Below, piece after piece: positions 37,101 through 48,244 of a DNA stretch of 64,000 bases. Each line of letters begins with the position of its first letter. The first letter of the stretch is position 1. The notes beneath the pieces were generated by a model, which did not search any database, was not told the origin of the DNA, and was given only the letters and a program-made list of their open reading frames with translations. A program made the position numbers and the translations under genes. Source of the stretch: Allacma fusca (taxonomy: Eukaryota; Arthropoda; Collembola; Symphypleona; Sminthuridae); contig OX359246.1 in assembly GCA_947179485.1 (NCBI GenBank), forward strand, positions 558,001-622,000, in the 5' to 3' direction.

Positions 37101-39500
37101 CCCATACCGTAGTATCCAGGTACACAATTTTCATACCCGTAGCCGTAATGTCATCTGAAGCCGCCGGTTCCCTCGTTGTACCCGTACCCGAAAAATACTC
37201 TGAAAATGTGCCCAAACTTGAGTATCTCACAATCAGTGTCGTAACGTACTCTTATCCGCTCCTTTATCCAGATTTGTTTAAATGCAGTAGTACGTTAAGT
37301 GTAGATAATAATGTATGATATCTTCCTGTGTAACTTTGACTAGCTAGAGCAGTTGTAGATATTGCATACTTTTGTATTTTGGTTAAAAGAATACGTTTAA
37401 AGGGTTAGTTTTTTTATTAAAATTTCTAAAGTAAAAAATCCTTCACTATATTAGTAAATTTTCACGGCACTTCATGGAGCATTCTATTTATTTCAAAACA
37501 ATTCTTTAAGCTGCAAAACTGTAAGCAAAATAGTAATGAAAAGTCTTTGCATTACTTTCTTGATCCCTGTGCTGTATATGACCTTGAGCTACGAGCATGG
37601 AATTAATTTCAAAAAATCTGGAAGAAACTGCTAAAAAGTAGGGAAGTCAAATGTTGTTTACTGTTTACCCTTTTATTATTGTTTATATAGGCTGACGGGC
37701 GGAGCGTTTTGTGACACAGAGTCCAAATACACATGCATACAATATTTTTGCACATGGACATAACTAATTTTTTGCATTTGCTTGGGATTTGGCTCGACTT
37801 TGTACTTCTTAATTTATTCAGCCTTTTCCAATTTCTCACCCCAATAGCTCTATACACATCTGCATATAACTCATTATTATCTTCTTACAAATGTCCACCT
37901 TCTCCTAATCAACCGCCAGTAGCTCATACAACTTACCATCCAACTCACTAGAACTCTACTTTGTTCATTTTGTTCATCGTGGCTGATGAATTAGTAAGAA
38001 ACAGTCTCACAAACGTTTTACGTACTTCATTGAAAAAATGCATACTATCCTGTCGGGGCAGGAGCTATTTACAGTTTCCCAATTAGGAACGGGTAGGTTG
38101 TACTCCGCCTGCTGTCTAAACAACGAATCGGGAAAGAGTCGGGCAGGTACAAATTTCGAAATACAAGTCCGCGAAAAGCTTCGTATATGTGCGTGCTATG
38201 TACTACTGGTGACTTACAACGTGTTTCCATGAAGGTATCCTTGGATCAAGGACAAGCCACCCGTGGTAGAGAACACGTACATATACGAAGCTTTTCGCGG
38301 ACATGTATTTCTAAAATTTTACCTGCCTGCTGAATCTTTCCCGATTCGCTGCGTAAAAAGTAGGCGGAGTACAACATACCTGTCCCTACATAATTGGCAA
38401 ACTGCAAGTAGCTCATGCCCCGACCAAAAATTTCGGCGAATCGTTTTCTCTAATAATTCTATTTTGCTATAATAATTCCTAACCCGTGTATATTTATTTA
38501 TACTTCAAAAAATATACGTCACTAAAAGCATATGTAAGATTTAGCTACACAGTGCAACATACGTGTTCTACAGGTATTAAGATAAATAGGGTTTTAACTA
38601 AAAGTATATTCAGAAACACTGCAAAAAAGCGAAAGAAGTTTACAACGTACGGACATGAAGGTATACGATTCATCAAAATGTCTCAATTCTCAACGCACCC
38701 AAATACTCGGGTACACTGGTCGCGGGTAGGTGTAAATGACATCGTTATACTCGCACCCGGCGGGTATATACCCATTTTCAAATCCTTGTACTCGTACCCA
38801 TACACAAATCCGTACCCGAAAATTTGAGCCGACCAAAGTGTACCCGGGTAGTACCCGTACCCATTTATCCGAGTAATACCCCTACCCCTGCCGAACACTG
38901 ACTATAGCGTACAATCACGACAGCACAGAGATCGTTAGTTCCAATAAAATTGTGTAACGTTCAATAAAAATAAATTGAAATTATCAAATTACCAGAGATT
39001 GTAAATCCTAACCAATATTCTTCCTGCACTCCCACACTCTGAAGATAGCTCCAAACAGTGGGTAGAATTACAACTGCAATACATTTTCAAGTTACTTCTG
39101 TCAGGTCATCAAGGTTGCACAAGACCTTGGCATTTCAAAATGCGAAAATCATTGAATGCAAATAAATATCTTCCATTACACTGTATTATACAGTAAGTCA
39201 ATGTACAATTAGAACATACACACAAACAGTATGATTACTGTAAAGGGAAATTTCCATTTCACAGGACCACAATGACATTTTAATACAGACCGAATGACCC
39301 AATGGATTGTCGATGTAAAGAACAATTGTTTTAGGACTCCTATATCTAAATAATTCTCTTAACTTTTCCTGTAATAATTTTGGTAAATGTGTCAAATCCA
39401 ACTTACCAAACTCACATCCTCCAACAAAGGAATAGGTTGCAGTAATAATGAAGGACATGAACCGTTTTCGCTTGAAACTTTTCTCCAGCTCTGTTTCCAT
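34174..39500 (-). CDS. MFSD8-like major facilitator transporter, gene B
   Basis: Nine exons: 39407-39500, 38993-39073, 36695-36868, 35385-35843, 35221-35294, 34901-35117, 34694-34813, 34448-34578, 34174-34329. Phases are compatible throughout, giving 501 residues. It starts METELEKSFKRKR and ends FVRDV. The family marks are a loop GRLADMYVNHTK after helix 2, TTVAEERT before helix 5, a long polar central loop (about residues 190-270, with KQRKTPVMPVQEG) and GYGVFENSLIYMIGGLEA in the second half. It is the sister of gene D, with about four in five residues alike in the largest exon by eye. In the helix-5 region it has SFYIG where A and D have AFDLG. Introns 2 and 3 are swollen by hAT-like insertions. 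The C-terminal tail is acidic with a YEEL motif, perhaps a sorting signal. The substrate is unknown. Confidence 0.85.
35926..36454. mobile_element. hAT-like non-autonomous element (word GGTTTAAACCA), in gene B intron
   Basis: The ends CAGGGTTGG and CCAACCCTG are inverted repeats flanked by a perfect CTCCTTTC duplication (35918-35925 and 36455-36462). Terminal parts repeat the palindromic word GGTTTAAACC. It sits in intron 3 of gene B; the matching intron of gene D lacks it. Confidence 0.85.
37006..38900. mobile_element. hAT-like non-autonomous element (word TACCCGTACCC), in gene B intron
   Basis: The ends CAGTGCTCGGCACGGG and CCTGCCGAACACTG are inverted repeats with two mismatches. The 8-bp flanks TCTGTAGC and ACTATAGC agree at six bases, and gene D shows the uninterrupted site near 50880-50900. 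Terminal 200-bp parts repeat TACCCGTACCC words; the middle is AT-rich and contains a large foldback (38053-38423). It lies in intron 2 of gene B and shares its terminus with the element at 39875-40314, so the two are one family. Confidence 0.8.
38053..38423. repeat. Long imperfect palindrome inside the hAT-like element
   Basis: Arms of about 155-160 bp (38053-38207 and 38262-38423) are imperfect inverted copies around a spacer of about 55 bp. The best-kept core is TCCGCGAAAAGCTTCGTATA on the left and its complement on the right. Transcribed, it would form a long hairpin. It may be a separate foldback element inserted in the larger one. Confidence 0.75.
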
Positions 39501-39874
39501 GGTTTTTGATATATTGGGTAAAAATCCAAAAATTAATTTTGTTCCAGGAGTTTATGCAAATAGCACGGACCATTTAATATTATGAAGTGTCCGACTTAGT
39601 TTTTAATTATGAATTAATAAGTCTTGAATACTCTTCAACTCCGTAATGAGCTGTAGATGGATGCAATTGAAAATAGAGAGCAGAGTCAACCGCACATTGT
39701 AACAAATGTATGAAAATATGAAGATTATTGGGAGCCTGTCAGAAGTGATGTACGAGAGTCTCAAAGCGTCACTGTGGGCTAAAAAAGGAGAAAAATCGAC
39801 TAGAGATTGAAGAGTGACCTATGCAGTGACTCAATAGCCATCTCATATAAATGCAAAGAACATTCGGCTCAAAC

Positions 39875-40314
39875 CAGTGCTCGGACTGGGTACAGGTAAT
39901 ACTCGGGAAATGGGTACGGGGACTTTACCCACGTACAGTAGTTGCTTCTACGCCACTACGCGGGTATTGGCCGGCTACTATGGTTTTTAAACAATAAAAT
40001 GGGTACAGGTTTCAGGTACCTATGGGTACTCACTCAGTGATAATTGAGTTATGTCTTAATTATAGATACGGGTATCAGTAATTATATACCCGTGCATGCA
40101 AAGTTACCGAATATTTTTGGGTACTTCAAAGTACTACCTACTGGTATGAAATACCATGACTATAGCAAGGAAATCTCTCTGGGTGGATAGCGTGGATCGA
40201 AGTAGAACTTTGTGAACACCGTCGTATAATTATATGTATCTAGGTACGGCATTTCGTCGTACTTGATACTACAGATATTCGGGTACGGGATTTTTGTACC
40301 CAGTCCGAGCACTG
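39875..40314. mobile_element. hAT-like non-autonomous element (word GGGTAC), upstream of gene B
   Basis: A perfect 19-bp inverted repeat, CAGTGCTCGGACTGGGTAC, bounds 440 bp filled with GGGTACGGG and GGGTACTC words. The homologous position upstream of gene D (near 52280) is an empty site reading GGGTCCAAAA, which gives GTCCAAAA as the target. The right flank keeps it; the left copy (GCTCAAAC) has changed. It lies about 370 bp upstream of the gene B start codon. Confidence 0.85.
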
Positions 40315-40322
40315 GTCCAAAA

Positions 40323-41253
40323 TATTTATCAATCCGCAGTTATCCTTATATACAGATTAAGTGCCGTGATAGTCAGATGGCTCTAATGTATCTTGTGTTG
40401 GCTTCCCTTGGCAGGTCAAACACTATTGCATATACTATATGCAACTTTTGCCACATAAGACGTCAATCAAAAGACCGTCCATCTACATTGTACGAAACGA
40501 GTCAATATAATTAAATAAATATAAAATCTTGATCCTCAAAGCTGGAACCCTATTAATTGATAAAGCTCCTTCATCCTCAGACCCTCTAGAGAAGCTTCCT
40601 CCGAAATAGGGCGTCCGTTCTTATCCCATCATGTTCACACATAGATACCTTATAACTGTATGTTTTTACGGCTTTCATCCTAAAAGATTTATTACTTAAC
40701 CCTTTAATTTATTTTTAGGAATAAATGTATAATTAATCATCAGTGTGGTACACATTACTAGGATCTTGCTTATCTATACTAAATATACTGTAGTTACTGT
40801 CAGAGAAATTTCCTAATCCCTATATGGCTAGTGCAGCTGTTGACTGTAAACATTTTATGCATAATCATTTAAGACGCGATAGTACATTTATTAATCTTAC
40901 CATACATAATTATACATATGTATCTATATATATATACGTGATACATTTGTGCTTCTTGTTCACATTGTGCAAATTATATTCATGAGCAATATATATGTCA
41001 AAGGGAAAGTTGACCACTAAAAGGTGTAAGTGTCTATCCACACTTTCAAATAAGCCGTTTACTGTGTACAATTTCCTATAGATTATATATATAAATATAT
41101 AATAAATATATCAATAAAATTGCTTGCAAAATGTCCTCATTAGATAGAAATTAATGATATACAAAAATTATGTACACAAAAATATCTAAGGAAATTCAAT
41201 TTGGGTATTTTTTTAGTGACAAGAATACAATCGAATTGAGGACCTTATTGGCG
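40323..41253. other. Spacer between genes B and C, no gene seen
   Basis: AT-rich DNA. The part up to about 41050 aligns with the region upstream of gene D; the rest borders the last exon of gene C. No further gene is supported. Confidence 0.4.
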
Positions 41254-44200
41254 CTATTTTAGTAGTGTGGCAGATTCGTCATGGGAAGTTCCCCCCTGGA
41301 TTACTGTCTCTGTCTCATCCAGTGCTTTGTCTTCAAATTCCTTTAATTTTCCACAACTGACCGCGAACATAATCTAGAAATTATATTTTCACTTTATACA
41401 ACATATTGGGGGGAAAGAATCAAACCGTTGTGTATTTCTAATGTACGACTTTAGTATAAACCATCGTTGAGGTGTCTCGAATTTCTTACTCTATTTAAGA
41501 GTGTCAGGCTACATAGTCGACAATAGAGCATCACCCCTTGAGATATTTTAGGCCCGTGCCCGCCCGTGGCTCGTAACGTTTTACCCGTACCCGCCCGGCC
41601 CGAAATTAATGTTTATCAAAAAAGCTCGGCCCGGCCCGCAAAATTACAAAAAGCCCGTAGCCCGCCCGCAAATAATATACATCTTAAATACTGAAAAACT
41701 ATTTAAAATATTGGTGTTCTTGACTGTTACATACAGTCGTTAAACTACCTTGTTTATTAAGAAGGAGAGCTTATGCTGCTATTTCGGCTTTATTAAGCAC
41801 TTCTAGTGGCGTTCTTGAATTTATTACAATGTTAACTTCTGGATTCTTATTACAAATACTTGAACTACTAGCAGGATTCATCTTCTAGACTAAATGGAAT
41901 TTTCCACAGTAATAAAGAGCGAATTGAAACTTACTAAAAGAAGGCAGGTATGCAAGAAAACTTTTCTTGCATACCTGCCTTTGTTATTTAGTAACAGTCG
42001 TACAGTCGGGCACGGGCCTAAAATATCCCACGGGGTGATGCTCTATCGTACACCAAGCCTTAGTTTGTTTGAAAGCTAAAATTGCAAACGTCTGAAATTC
42101 GTTCAAGTCATTCAAGTCTATGTATATTCAAAACCGCTGCTCCTGCATTCACAACTAATGGAATTTCTCACGGGCTTTTACGGGCTTTCACGGTCTTTTT
42201 TAACCGCGATGAAAAGACCGTACCCGCCCGTAACCCGCCAAACGTAATAATTTTTACCCGTACCCGCTCGAAGCCCGTGCGGGCCGGGCTTTTTGCGGGC
42301 TTACCCGTAAATTTTAACCGCCCGAGATGCTCTAGTCGACAATATCAATAAAATTTCCCGGAAAGTGACGTTATAAGGGTGCATAAAACATCAATAAAGC
42401 TTTTAATACAAATTATTCACAGTAAGCATGAAATTAGCTCTGGGTTATGTATGTCTACACCGTTCTCAGTGTCGGGGATTGGATAAATTCCTGGAAGGCC
42501 CACAAATTTTACTACGAAGGAACGCAAAAATATATTTGAGAAAACGTATTGGCCGGGAACAAAATTTTGACATGTCTGAAATCCTCAAAACGTTTCGACT
42601 TTGTTTCACGCTTTTTACGCTTTTCGCCGTAATTCTTGACCTACGTCAATGGAAGTAATAATTTATTATTATTATTATTATTAAAAATAATACAAAACTT
42701 GCTCAAAATAAAACGATTCAAATACTGTAATTTGCTTCTTTGACCCTTGTATTTATAGGCAATTGGAGGATGACGACTACGAGATAGCGTGCATAAAGTA
42801 GAAAATCATTTCCATCACTAGCCCACATTCCGTAAGGGAGTGTCTTAGAAAAATTTAATTTTGACGGATATTTAAATTAATTTTTAAACAAGATATAAAT
42901 TATTTAAAAAAAATATTTTATACACATTTACAGTAAATTTAATACGAAATGTATTTAACAATTTGTGTGAGTAGAAAAAAATACTGACAAGAAAAGGCAA
43001 AAATTTTTCGCAAGATTACATTGTTCCTTACTCTTTATTATAACTAGAGCTCTACAAAACCCCGAAAGCCCGTAAAATTTCCTACAGATAGACTTCAATC
43101 TATTTTGAAAGCATTGAAAACAATTGCAACTTTGATCTAGAAAATTAGTAATTTTGGCGTCGCTTTTAAGAGTGTATCTTTTTCCGTACCAAAATTATTA
43201 ACCTAGACTAGTGAATCAAATTGCAAAAAACTATCGGCAAAATCTATAGGAGCAATATTTTATGAGCCATTTCCAGAAATTCAGTCACGTATATAAATAT
43301 CCACACCCGGCATAGAACCCCAGGTCGAAATTTATATCAGTTCCTTCATAGTTGATGACCAATCATTCGAAGTAATAAAAAAATCAAGACAACTTTGAGT
43401 CTAGACGACATTGTCAAAAATTTTGCGGTAGTCAATCAAAACAGTATCAGTCCCAGTCAGACTCAATGTCAGTCTTTGAAATAGAGTTGTGTATCATTCC
43501 CAGTCTGCTGTCGCAGTCCTCACATGATTTCTCACAATCAGCCCTTTCCAAAAGCCCATGACTCATGAACCTTGGTTTGTCGTATTGTATCATCAACATG
43601 ACGTTATGCAAGGGTTTGCTGCCAAACCTAGGGATGCAAAAATGACGACGTTATAAAGGAACTTATGTTTTAATGAGTGGCGCTATAAAGGTATAGCGAT
43701 TAATATGTACAGTAACTTGGGAGGAACCGAAAGTGACTTTATAGGGTGAGACATTCTGTAAAGAGAGACGTTATAGGGAGAGTCAACTGTAAAGGGATAT
43801 ATCTAACGTCAAAATTAAGAAATTAATTCAATACTAATGTGAGTTTTAGAAAGACCCTAAAAAGTGACATTTCTCTTCTTTGGTATATACAGCAATACGT
43901 CATTGCTGTTTGCAAAACATATTCTTTTAAATACAAGCTTGGCTCGTTTTCTACTGTAGACTCAAAACTCAGGTTGTGAGAACATTAGTTCGTGGTTTTG
44001 AATATCCCGCCAAAATTTAACTACCACATGATTTTTTTTGTTTCACAATAATTAAATTTCTTGAAAATGAGCTCTTAACTCATCATACGTTGCCTGAGGC
44101 TGGTCAACTCTCAGATAGTTTCCTCTCCGCAAAAAAAGGTAAAATTTTGGCAAAAAAGGTAGAATTGGTCGAAAACTTCGAGGGATATTCAAATTCTCTG

Positions 44201-47200
44201 CTTTTTACTAAAGTTTAACCAAAAGATGTTTAATTACTTTAAAACATAAAGTTCAGGTTTTAAAATAATTTATCATCTTTTTAATGACAATGACTAGGAT
44301 TTCAAACATTTTAGTATATTCAAAAACTTCATTAAAAGACAATTTGTCTTGAGGGGGAGGGGGGTCAAGTCTCAGATTATTCCTTCTTGGCGAAACAATT
44401 TCGCATCGAAAAACAAGTCAAAAGTAATATTTTTTTTTAAATTATCGGTCTAAATTTTGAAAGTGAATTAATAGACAGATCTGAGTCGTGGTTACTCAGG
44501 CGGTTTGAATGATGTATTGCGCTTAGTTCTAGAGTAAGTGAGACAAAAATCACAGACGTGATCCGGTCGGTATAATAGATCAAAATTGACGTTTTTAAAA
44601 ATATCGTGGTCAAAATTACGGTTCCAAAGAGATATTGCACTTCACTCTAGCTTTAGTGCACCTTGTACATATAACGTCGACCAAACTGAGAAAAGTGCCA
44701 CTATCAAGGATCATTAATTTGAACATATAATTTATTATTACTATATATTTTGCTTCCCCTGAAATATTGGAAATAGAATTTGAATCACTTGCATTTTTTC
44801 CTGGGGATGCTGCACTTGTTTGTCACAGTGTCATTAAAATTCACGTTTCCAAGTGGTTTGATTTAAAAGTACGCTATGAGTTCTCTTATTTTTGAATTTA
44901 TTATGATTTTTTGAAACTGGCACTTTGCAGTTTTGCCAACGTTATGTACATACATACATATGTAATAATTATTGCAGCTTTAATTTGTAATGAATGTATA
45001 ATGAATGGACACGTACTCCAGTGAATAAAGTAATAGCTAGTAGAAATCCGAGGAGCAAAATCGGCATCTGGATAGTTGCACCTGCCCAATTCGGCCCGAG
45101 AATCAATCCAAGGAAGCACATGATGTGGCGGGTACCTTTCCCTGGTCCTGGAAATGCACAAAATTTGTCATGTTACGCAGGCGCATGATAGCAAGCCTTT
45201 CTTTAAAAAAACATTGTAAAACCCCATATTACAAACGGTACGTAAAACACGTGTCTAATAAAACCATTGCTCTGTATGTAGATACAAAAATATTATAACC
45301 TTGAGTATAATAGTAACTTTTCTACTTGAAATTAAAATCCTAAAATTAACTTCCTACTCCCACCTATGTATCTTATGGTATATGCGTTTTCTTATTTGCA
45401 ATATCTTTTGCTGTCCATTACGTGGGCTTACCATGAGTGTCAACGCTGATAACCTTCGAAGATAGAATGATGCTTGCGGCGGATAAAATTTGGATACCCA
45501 ATACGCTGATGAACAGTCCAGTAAGAAAGGATACCATGTGAATCTTATTTTCTAGAAAATAATTTAAAACGCAACCTTGAAAAGCTCGTTAAAATGAGTA
45601 TAGTGTAAAACCCCATAAGATTAATTACCATGCTCAATTTTTGACATCAAGTGAATGAGAACTACAAGAGCCAAGACCAGGTTGAGCCACCCTGTAATTT
45701 GAAGTATAGTTTCTCTAACAAATTTTCCAAGGAAAGCAACACCAAAGAAAACCAGTAACGCTTCCAAGGCCATAAATTCAAACACCAATGCATTTTCTCG
45801 CACTCCGAATCCAAAGTATTCTTCTGTCACAACCGTTACCATTGTCTAAATATCCACGAGTGTTAAATTAAATACAAATTTACATATACTAACTCAAGTT
45901 ATCAAAGTAGCACCTCTTGCCAGAATTATAATTATTAATTTTATTATTGACATTCCCTCTGGTTTCTAAATACTTTTAAAGAAGGTTTTGAAAATATTCG
46001 TCAAAGAAATTAGAATCCTTAAAACGGGACCCATACCTCCAAAGCACCTTGGCAAAAGAAAGCAACAAACACCATCAACAGCAACGTCGAGTGAGATTTA
46101 GAGGGAAAATCTGCAATTCAACGTACAGTTTTGACAGAAATACAGATTTTTTAAATGAAATTCGAATTTACCCCGTTCCTGTTTACTATTATTCGGGAAA
46201 ATGTCATCCCGCGTTGAACTCTTCTGGTCACCGCTGCCTGAACTTTCCTGTTCATTTCGACCCCCAAATTTCGCCATCATCGGCTTTAATGAAATATCCG
46301 ATTGAGAATTCCTTGGTTCATTGAAATCTTTCGTTAAATTAGAAAAAAAGAAAAGAGCTTTCAACATAAGCAAACTCCAAAGAATGGTCCAAACCAGTCC
46401 GGGCCCATTTAAAGCATTAAGCGTTATTCCAAATATTTCGAAATTCAAATATGAAACCACGATTTGAATGACGGGACCAAATATCATTCCAATTTGAAAA
46501 GTTGCGTTAAAAATTGATAAAAACGTTGTTCGTTCCTTTGAGGTTGTTACGCGGCCAAATTCTGCCAACAAGGCTGTTCCAGCACCACTACCGATTCCTA
46601 TACACAGTAGATATTCAAATTAACATAGGCAAAATATATCTGCTCCTTTGTTATAAACACAGTCATTTCAGCGTAAATTATACCTTGTAATAGCCTTCCA
46701 CAGGCCACGTTCCACACGCTCATTCCGAGCATATACTGAAAATTGCCAGTAATTTTGAAAAAAAGGCAGCCAATTAAAATAGCCTTTGTTCGGAATTTGA
46801 ACTTCTCCGACAGCCATCCAATAAACAAGCCGGACAGGATGCCTGCAAAACTATATGCTATTTTTAAGTATTACTCCGTTCAACCGGGCTTTCAAGAATT
46901 GCTACTGGAAAATATGCACAGTTACGCTTGAGTGACGGGAAAATTTCAGTTTGCTTAAATTGCAAAGTTTTCATTTCAAACAAAGCTCATTTCACTTACA
47001 AAACCCATTTTGCCCAAAGATCATCTTACAAAACATGAAATGAAAAACTTACTTATGTAATATATACATAGGTAACAAATTTATATGCTTCAAAAATTCT
47101 TAGAATAAGACAAACATTAATTGGCTAGAACGCAGTGTGTAGCAGTTTAGAATTAAACATTAATGTCCCTTTTTGGTTAGCCGACAGAGAATTTAGTCGT

Positions 47201-47565
47201 TTACCTGAGATTGTAAATCCGATCCAATATGTTTGGGGCTCCCCCGACAGGTTTTGAATGTATGGCCAAACAGAGGGAAGAATTACCACTATATCCAAAA
47301 ACATTGATTACTTGAGCATGAATATGAATTTAAAGGCCATATAATGATGTATATCTCTGCAAGCGAGTACACATTTAAGCACTCACAACCAGTGGATATG
47401 ACAATAAGCAATAATAGCAATTTATACTAAATAATAATTATATGAACCAACCTACAAATAGTAAAAATTACTTTGTTCAGATGAACCTAAAAATACATAG
47501 CTCAAGGCCACAAGGAACGAATGCAATGTTTGTTGTTTCAAGTTCACCTCTTTCCTTTCCTCCAT
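41254..47565 (-). CDS. MFSD8-like major facilitator transporter, gene C
   Basis: Nine exons: 47472-47565, 47205-47288, 46684-46857, 46172-46597, 46037-46110, 45629-45845, 45432-45551, 45017-45147, 41254-41373. Phases agree, giving 479 residues. It starts MEERKEVNLKQQ. Family marks are GWLSEKFKFRTK after helix 2, TTSKERTTF before helix 5, and EEYFGFGVRENALVFEFMALEA in the second half. Exon sizes equal those of B and D except exon 2 (one codon longer) and exon 4 (shorter central loop, Ser/Asn rich). The last exon begins IMFA as in B and D but lies across a 3.6-kb intron holding a hAT-like element. A nearer sequence at 44052-44120 resembles a different terminal exon, so the C-terminus is uncertain. 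The substrate is unknown. Confidence 0.8.
41524..42334. mobile_element. hAT-like non-autonomous element (word GCCCGTACCC), composite
   Basis: The outer ends TAGAGCATC and GATGCTCTA are inverted repeats flanked by a perfect GTCGACAA duplication (41516-41523 and 42335-42342). A second, better right end (42008-42045) mirrors the left end over more than 30 bp. The element is therefore composite: a 522-bp unit plus about 290 bp carrying another terminus. GCCCGTACCCGCCC words fill the ends. It lies in the last intron of gene C. Confidence 0.8.
41941..41981. repeat. Perfect hairpin, 20-bp arms and 1-base centre
   Basis: AAGGCAGGTATGCAAGAAAA, one C, then the exact reverse complement. Weaker complementarity extends outward (ACTAAA against TTTAGT). 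It sits inside the composite hAT-like element. Confidence 0.9.
42343..45016. other. Distal part of the gene C last intron
   Basis: No independent gene recognised. It contains a TTA microsatellite (about 42660-42690), a pogo-type right end near 43779-43789, a terminal-exon-like fragment at 44052-44120, and stretches near 43795 and 44690 that recur near 54835 and 55020. Confidence 0.4.
44052..44120 (-). pseudogene. Terminal-exon-like fragment of an MFSD8-like gene
   Basis: On the minus strand a short frame ends QATYDELRAHFQEI then TAA, closely echoing the QATYEELNETLSEV in the last exon of gene B. No clear phase-0 acceptor with a full 'IMFA...' start precedes it. It may be a relic of a lost neighbour or an alternative last exon of gene C. 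Confidence 0.4.
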
Positions 47566-48244
47566 GTTAAGTCCTTCTCTGGATTTATTCTGTAGATTTC
47601 AATTGACGTCCCCGTTAAAGCAGAGAAGATATGAGGATTGGAAGTATCTAGATTAAATACCATGAGGCAGATGACAGAAGAACATGTGTACTGGTTCAGC
47701 AATCACTTACAATTAGTAGTGACAGTGTTTTAACCGCAAACAGACCCTCATTTATAGATAAATTACATGCTGGTTGGGGTCCACAAGGTACCGCCAAATA
47801 TTTTTTGGTCTTCAATTTAATTCGACGTGTAAAAATTGGCGAGCCAAAGTTCTGTTGCTGTCACGTGCTTTTATTTACTTCATTTTTTCCAGATATTAAT
47901 AACCGACGTCAATAAATGGTGTGTAATATTTACATAAAATGTGCCGAAAGTTGAACAAAGTTGTCAGCAGAAACACATTTCTGATGCCTACAGAATGTAC
48001 AAGTAATTATGTACATACTGTACACACGGCTCGACAAACGATAGAATACGTTATGAGATATGACAAGCATACATTTAGATTTCCTACATCAGCAATATGT
48101 AATAGTGCACTTTGAATATAAACTTTACAAATTGCTCAATATGACACCCAGTGAACCTTTGTACCGAAAGCAGATGAAGACACTGTCTTCAATGACTGAC
48201 TAATAAAAATTATTGAAGATCAAGCACACTAGGTTAAAAAATCC
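47566..48244. other. Spacer between genes C and D
   Basis: Upstream region of gene C and distal 3' flank of gene D; no other gene seen. Confidence 0.4.

Larger units (their letters stand above)
33600..41050. repeat. Segmental duplication, copy 1 (gene B with flanks)
   Basis: Gene B plus about 570 bp downstream and 1.5 kb upstream matches 48245-52957 (gene D and flanks). The similarity includes introns, the 3' flank (the shared CTAGGTTAAAAAATCC stretch) and the 5' flank. Copy 1 is longer mainly because of three hAT-like insertions (35926-36454, 37006-38900, 39875-40314) and a small tandem duplication at 36880-37000. Since intronic and intergenic parts still align by eye, the duplication is fairly recent. 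Confidence 0.8.
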
